Below, piece by piece: positions 60,334 through 64,000 of a stretch of DNA of 64,000 nucleotides. A model generated the notes under the pieces. It worked only from the letters and a program-made list of their open reading frames with translations, was not told the DNA's origin and ran no database searches. Positions within the stretch are counted from its first letter, which is position 1; the number at the start of each line of letters is the position of its first letter. This DNA is from Pseudovibrio sp. Tun.PSC04-5.I4. Its GTDB lineage: Bacteria; Pseudomonadota; Alphaproteobacteria; Rhizobiales; Stappiaceae. The translations under genes were made by a program, and so were the position numbers. Location of the stretch: contig NZ_FNLB01000008.1 of assembly GCF_900104145.1 (NCBI RefSeq), positions 124,001-188,000 of the forward strand, in the 5' to 3' direction.

Positions 60334-60804
60334 ATGATCTCCAAACGTAATCTGCTTGCAAGTGTTTTCGCTGTGTTTCTTGGCGCTGGTACTTTCTCTC
60401 TACCTGCCTATGCTGAGGGCGACAAAGACGTAACTCTTTATAAGTCTCCAAACTGCGGTTGTTGTACTGCTTGGGGCGCTGAGCTTGAAAAGGCTGGTTT
60501 CAACGTCACTGTGAAAAAGGCGGATGATCTGTACCGCGTTAAGCAACAGGTTGGCGTGCCTGAGAATATGGAAGCCTGCCATACGGCAATCGTGGATGGC
60601 TATGTGCTGGAAGGACATGTGCCGCTGGATGCAGTCAACCGCATGCTTTCCGAGAGACCCGAGATCCGTGGTCTTTCCGTTCCCGGTATGCCAATGGGCT
60701 CCCTTGGAATGGGTGAGCCGGATGAAAACACAAGTTATACTGTGTTTGCCTTGTCAACTGTGATGGGTGGTGAGCCTGTCGTGTACCAAACAGTCGGCAA
60801 CTGA
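60334..60804 (+). CDS. DUF411 periplasmic metal-binding protein
   Basis: 156 residues from the ATG at 60334 (ATG 60322 also in frame). Signal peptide MISKRNLLASVFAVFLGAGTFSLPAYA. Thioredoxin-like DUF411 core: VTLYKSPNCGCCTAWGAELEKAGF with the C-G-C-C cluster at 41-44, a Cys-His pair in MEACHTAIVDGYVLEGHVP, and a Met-rich loop VPGMPMGSLGMGEPDE. The family is linked to copper and silver resistance operons. Probably binds Cu(I) in the periplasm. Confidence 0.85.
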   Translation: MISKRNLLASVFAVFLGAGTFSLPAYAEGDKDVTLYKSPNCGCCTAWGAELEKAGFNVTVKKADDLYRVKQQVGVPENMEACHTAIVDGYVLEGHVPLDAVNRMLSERPEIRGLSVPGMPMGSLGMGEPDENTSYTVFALSTVMGGEPVVYQTVGN

Positions 60805-60822
60805 GCAGGCCATTGATTAAGC

Positions 60823-60850
60823 AGCAGGGGCACAACGGCGTGCCCTTGCT
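60823..60850 (+). terminator. Hairpin after the DUF411 gene
   Basis: AGCAGGGGCAC (60823-60833) with GTGCCCTTGCT (60840-60850), an 11-bp stem including one G-U pair and a 6-nt loop. No T tract follows, so termination would be weak or Rho-assisted. Confidence 0.45.
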
Positions 60851-61052
60851 CGTTCCGTCCCCGTGGTTTTCCGGCAATCTGGATCGTCCAACAGCTGGAT
60901 TTTATTGTTTTACGATCCCAAAGCGGTCCCACTGTTTGGGAGTACCCTCCAATTCAACCGCTTACAAATCCCACTAAGAAATTGGATAGCTTGCGCTTCT
61001 TTGGCTGGTGGCTGACTCTTCCCAAAATCGCCAAAACAGAAGGATGATGACT

Positions 61053-61280
61053 ATGGAAGAGAGCTGGCTCCCAACATTAATGACTGACAACCCGCAAGCA
61101 GGCTACGATCTGGCGGTAAAACTATCTCGCATGTCCATCAAAGCTATACAGCCTGATGCAGATGTGCGGGCGGCTTTGCGTACTGTTTATGAGCACGATG
61201 CAAGCGCATTGATTGCAAGTTCACAAACCATCGCCCAAAACTTCAACACGGTTGCCGCTGCCAATAATTATTGGAAATAG
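61053..61280 (+). CDS. Small hypothetical protein
   Basis: 75 residues from the ATG at 61053, with AGAAGG 9 bases upstream (61044 and 61047 are alternative ATGs). It is largely helical, with no membrane segment or signal peptide: DLAVKLSRMSIKAIQPDADVRAALRTVYEHDASALIASS. Good ribosome site and clean amino-acid composition argue that it is real. Family not recognised. Confidence 0.55.
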   Translation: MEESWLPTLMTDNPQAGYDLAVKLSRMSIKAIQPDADVRAALRTVYEHDASALIASSQTIAQNFNTVAAANNYWK

Positions 61281-61586
61281 CTGTGACGGCGGAGCTGAGC
61301 ATTTGTCGAAAAGTGAAAAATGCTCGGCTGCCATCTAATTTTCGAAATTATCTGGCTCTGATAGGTATTTCTTGAATTTAGATAGGTACTCATCTTTGGA
61401 TAACAAAGTTTCTGCCAGATCAAAGTCAGTTTGGAGTTGATTTTCTATTTTCGAATCCAAGGAATTGTTATTGGGTTGCAGCTGCCCAGCCTTTATACTT
61501 ATATGTTGATAGATAAAATTATTAGTATAATTGCAGAGCGCGTGGCCTTCTTTTCTATTTCGAATAGATGTTCGATAACCGGAAAA
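61281..61586. other. Intergenic, nothing recognised
   Basis: AT-rich 300-bp stretch between the small plus-strand gene and the end of the nuclease-like pseudogene. No gene or structure that I can support. Confidence 0.3.
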
Positions 61587-62488
61587 TTATTTGCCATCAT
61601 TTTTCTTTGCGTAAAGCCAATTATAACCATCTGTTCGGTCAATAAAATCTTTTATATCTTTCAACGATACCTTACCCCAACCAGAATTAATTCTAATTTC
61701 TGTTACAATCGCTTTTCTGTATTGTCGATGTTGTATCTGAATACATAAGTGCAAGCGGAGTTCTCGATTTTGGAATTTGAAGGGCTTATCTAGGAAAAAC
61801 TCGATCAGCGGTGTTTTATTTGAAAATCCTACCTTTCCCTTGAAGGCAGGATTCACAGAGTATTGTTTAAGCAACTCATTGGCTACTTGTTTCCTCAATA
61901 CGTCATAGATTCCGACTTTATTCAGCAGGGTGGACTGCTCATTGGGTAAATCACCGTGAAAGAGTTTTTGTACGTTTGCGGGGGCCATTACGAGCTTACG
62001 AATTTCTAATAAAGCTCCCAATGAATCCAAATAATCTTGAATAAAGTGAACATGAGGCTCTTTAATTTTTTGACGATTTTCAGTGAGCCAAGTGCTCATA
62101 CCAACATGAAGATCGTCAAAGCTCAAGAAATTCCAATTTACTAAATCAAATGAAGGAGGAAACAGAGACATTAGGTGTTTTTCGCGGCAACATTTATCCG
62201 CATTTTCGTAACGTTGAAGTTGAGATAAAGCAGGTAAAGATTTGAATTTTAATTCACAAATATGCTTACGACCGTTGTCATCTTCGATACTAAGATCAAT
62301 ATTATTTTTTCTCTTTCAATGTGTTTAACGTTCGCTGGAATTTTCAAAATAGTGAGGCTATTTGGATAATTTTGCAAAAGCCAAGCTAGAAAATCTGAAT
62401 GGAATAGTTCGTGATTCCCTCTTGAAATTGCATGGATCGGGGATGATCCTAGTATTTTACAATAGTCACGAATACGAGTCGACTGCAT
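61587..62488 (-). pseudogene. PD-(D/E)XK nuclease-family protein split by a frameshift
   Basis: Starting at the ATG at 62488, the first frame has the family start (SRGNHELFHSDFLAWLLQN) up to KHIERE. Shifting by one base at 62305-62320 (run GAGAAAAAATAAT on the minus strand) restores KNNIDLSIEDDNGRKHICELK, which holds the catalytic Asp (NNID) and E-x-K (CELK). The frame then runs to 61587. The layout fits the PD-(D/E)XK superfamily group PF14281. The AT-rich composition (near 35% GC) differs from neighbours and suggests transfer. The intact protein would be about 300 residues. It is broken by one indel, or read by slippage on the A run. Confidence 0.7.
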
Positions 62489-62773
62489 ATGATGGTCTCC
62501 TTATTCTAATAAATAGGTGCCTTTGATAAGGAAACGCGTCAATCCTTCCTTGGGGCAATCGGAAACTTGCCGTTTGCGGCACAGAGTTTTGGTTATGCGT
62601 TGTATTCAAAGGGATTATTGTACACTCAGAGATATTTCAGGCAGTATGCGCTCCTAGTAATATTGCGTGCGGCTTGCGGGCCATTTTTCAAAAGCCGAGG
62701 GTCATCGGCATTGCCATTGCAAATAATTCCAGCCGGAAATACGGCACGCTAGATAATTTGTGAGAGTAACCTG

Positions 62774-64000
62774 ATGGTTTCAAAAGATAATAGCGTTGGA
62801 AGTGTCGCTTCCAAAAGCCATAACGCGCCGTCTTTAGATGACAAATACACCCAAACCAGTGGTGTTGTTTTTCTAACGGGCAATCAGGCTCTTGTGCGGT
62901 TGCCGTTGCAGCAGCGGATGCGCGACGAGCTGGCGGGGCTGAACACCGGCGTATTTATCTCTGGTTATCGGGGGTCGCCGCTGGGGCGTTACGATATGGA
63001 GTTGTGGCGGGCGCAACTGCATCTGGACAAACACAGCATCGTTTTCCAACCGGGGGTAAACGAGGATCTCGCGGCCACCGCCATCTGGGGGTCTCAGCAT
63101 GTTGGCAACATGAAGATGCGCAACAAGGATGGCGTTGTTGGCTTCTGGTACGGCAAAACGCCGGGTGTGGACCGCTCTGGTGATGCCTTCCGTCACGCCA
63201 ACTTTGCAGGCACACACCCCAAAGGCGGCGTGGTTGCGTTGTGCGGCGATGACCATGCGGCCAAATCCTCCACTGTTGCAGGCCAGTCTGACCATGCGTT
63301 GATCGCCTCTGGCATTCCGGTGCTTTACCCGGCCAATCCGCAGGATATTCTGGATTACGGTGTGCTGGCAGTGGAGATGAGCCGGTTCAGCGGGTGCTGG
63401 GTTGGTTTGAAGTTGGTCACGGATGTGGTGGAAAGCGCGTCCAGCGTTGAGGTAGACTTGGACCGCATCACCATAGTGGAACCGGACATGAAAGCGCCTC
63501 CGGGCGGGGTCTGGATTCGTGAAATTGATATGCCGGTGATGCAGGAAAAGCGGTTGCTGGAAGAGAAAATTCCGCGGGCGCTGGCGTTTGCGCAAGTCAA
63601 CAACATCAACACAATCACACATGATGCCCATGAAGCTGAGATTGGTATTATTGGGGTTGGCAAGGCCTATTCTGATCTGCGTCAAGCCATGAACGAGTTG
63701 GGCCTGACCTCACTGGAAGCTGAAAAGCGCCGCATCCGTATTCTTAAAGTGGGTATGGTCTGGCCGCTGGATCCTAAGATCATCGAGGAATTTTCCAAGG
63801 GCGTTGATAAGATCCTCGTGGTTGAGGAAAAGCGCCCGCTGGTGGAAGAGCAGCTGAAATCCATTCTGTTTGATGCTGGCATGAGGCCAAAGGTGATCGG
63901 CAAAAGCCTACTGCCAAAATCTGGCGTTCTCTCTGCCGATCAGGTGGCCGCCGCGCTTGCGGAGTTTTTGGGTGACGAGGCGCTGCAACAAAAAGTGCCG
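62774..64000 (+). CDS. Indolepyruvate ferredoxin oxidoreductase (partial, 3' end outside window)
   Basis: Starts at the ATG at 62774 and stays open for 409 codons to the window end. After ~25 variable residues come FLTGNQALVRLPLQQRMRD, GVFISGYRGSPLGRYDMELWRAQ and PGVNEDLAATAIWGSQHVG, the N-terminal pyruvate-ferredoxin-oxidoreductase-like domain of the large fused indolepyruvate oxidoreductases (normally about 1150-1190 residues). Also YGKTPGVDRSGDAFRHANFAGT and GDDHAAKSST. The enzyme makes acyl-CoA from aryl- or branched 2-oxo acids with reduction of ferredoxin. These fused forms often accompany acyl-CoA catabolic genes such as those at 24-33 kb. Confidence 0.9.
   Translation, partial: MVSKDNSVGSVASKSHNAPSLDDKYTQTSGVVFLTGNQALVRLPLQQRMRDELAGLNTGVFISGYRGSPLGRYDMELWRAQLHLDKHSIVFQPGVNEDLAATAIWGSQHVGNMKMRNKDGVVGFWYGKTPGVDRSGDAFRHANFAGTHPKGGVVALCGDDHAAKSSTVAGQSDHALIASGIPVLYPANPQDILDYGVLAVEMSRFSGCWVGLKLVTDVVESASSVEVDLDRITIVEPDMKAPPGGVWIREIDMPVMQEKRLLEEKIPRALAFAQVNNINTITHDAHEAEIGIIGVGKAYSDLRQAMNELGLTSLEAEKRRIRILKVGMVWPLDPKIIEEFSKGVDKILVVEEKRPLVEEQLKSILFDAGMRPKVIGKSLLPKSGVLSADQVAAALAEFLGDEALQQKVP

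Overview
The window looks like part of a marine alphaproteobacterial genome (Pseudovibrio, Labrenzia or another Stappiaceae relative is my best guess from protein style). It carries a complete repABC replication and partition cassette (about 44.7-48.6 kb, minus strand), so it very probably belongs to a plasmid or chromid. Gene content is accessory in character: metal resistance, secreted adhesins, acyl-CoA catabolism, many one-off regulators, and decayed transposases and genes.

Layout. 0-1.6 kb: the end of an unknown gene, an IS3-type transposase scrap and an AraC regulator. 2-10.8 kb: two large convergent autotransporters with homologous beta-barrels but different passengers (HYR-like versus Cys-containing Ig-like tandem repeats). 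10.9-16.4 kb: a LuxR-HTH/alpha-beta-hydrolase fusion whose hydrolase has lost its catalytic Ser and His, an unknown protein with a flagellin-like C-terminus, a GSU2403-type nucleotidyltransferase and a normal alpha/beta hydrolase. 16.6-17.6 kb: a minimal mercury module, merR divergent from merT and a GDCCVxC protein, with a 19-bp-spacer MerR promoter. 17.7-19.3 kb: a TetR regulator and a SprA-like metalloprotease. 19.3-23.0 kb: an operon RpiR regulator, amino-acid binding protein, N-acylamino-acid-racemase-like enolase and GNAT acyltransferase, suggesting D-amino acid salvage.

24.3-33.5 kb is an acyl-CoA catabolic island in three transcription units: SDR-MaoC-SDR-APH-like kinase (minus), three acyl-CoA dehydrogenases (plus), and SDR plus quinone oxidoreductase (minus). 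The kinase and the first dehydrogenase correspond to the two halves of ACAD10/ACAD11, which points to 4-hydroxyacyl-CoA breakdown. The same 18-bp palindrome (ACATAC-N6-GTATGT) lies in front of the divergent pair and in front of the third unit, so one repressor probably controls all three. A P-type proton ATPase and a membrane-anchored AraC regulator follow.

37-44.7 kb holds a low-density stretch with degraded coding remains, a SHOCT protein, an MsrQ-like membrane protein, an AhpD-like protein, an arsR-acr3 arsenic pair with two copies of one operator, a Nudix hydrolase and a nucleotidyltransferase just behind repC. Two 16-bp sites of the repABC parS type (one perfect, one with a single mismatch) lie 3-8 kb beyond repC. 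A counter-transcribed RNA with its own promoter and terminator sits between repB and repC.

49-64 kb carries a GntR regulator, IS3 and IS481 wrecks, HxlR and LysR regulators, small enzymes, a TonB-dependent receptor interrupted by one in-frame TAG, an ABC-F ATPase preceded by a SoxR-type promoter and a transcription-attenuator-like leader, a copper-type pair (Cys-rich peptide and DUF411), a frameshifted PD-(D/E)XK nuclease and the 5' part of an indolepyruvate:ferredoxin oxidoreductase running off the end. No tRNA, rRNA or CRISPR array was seen.
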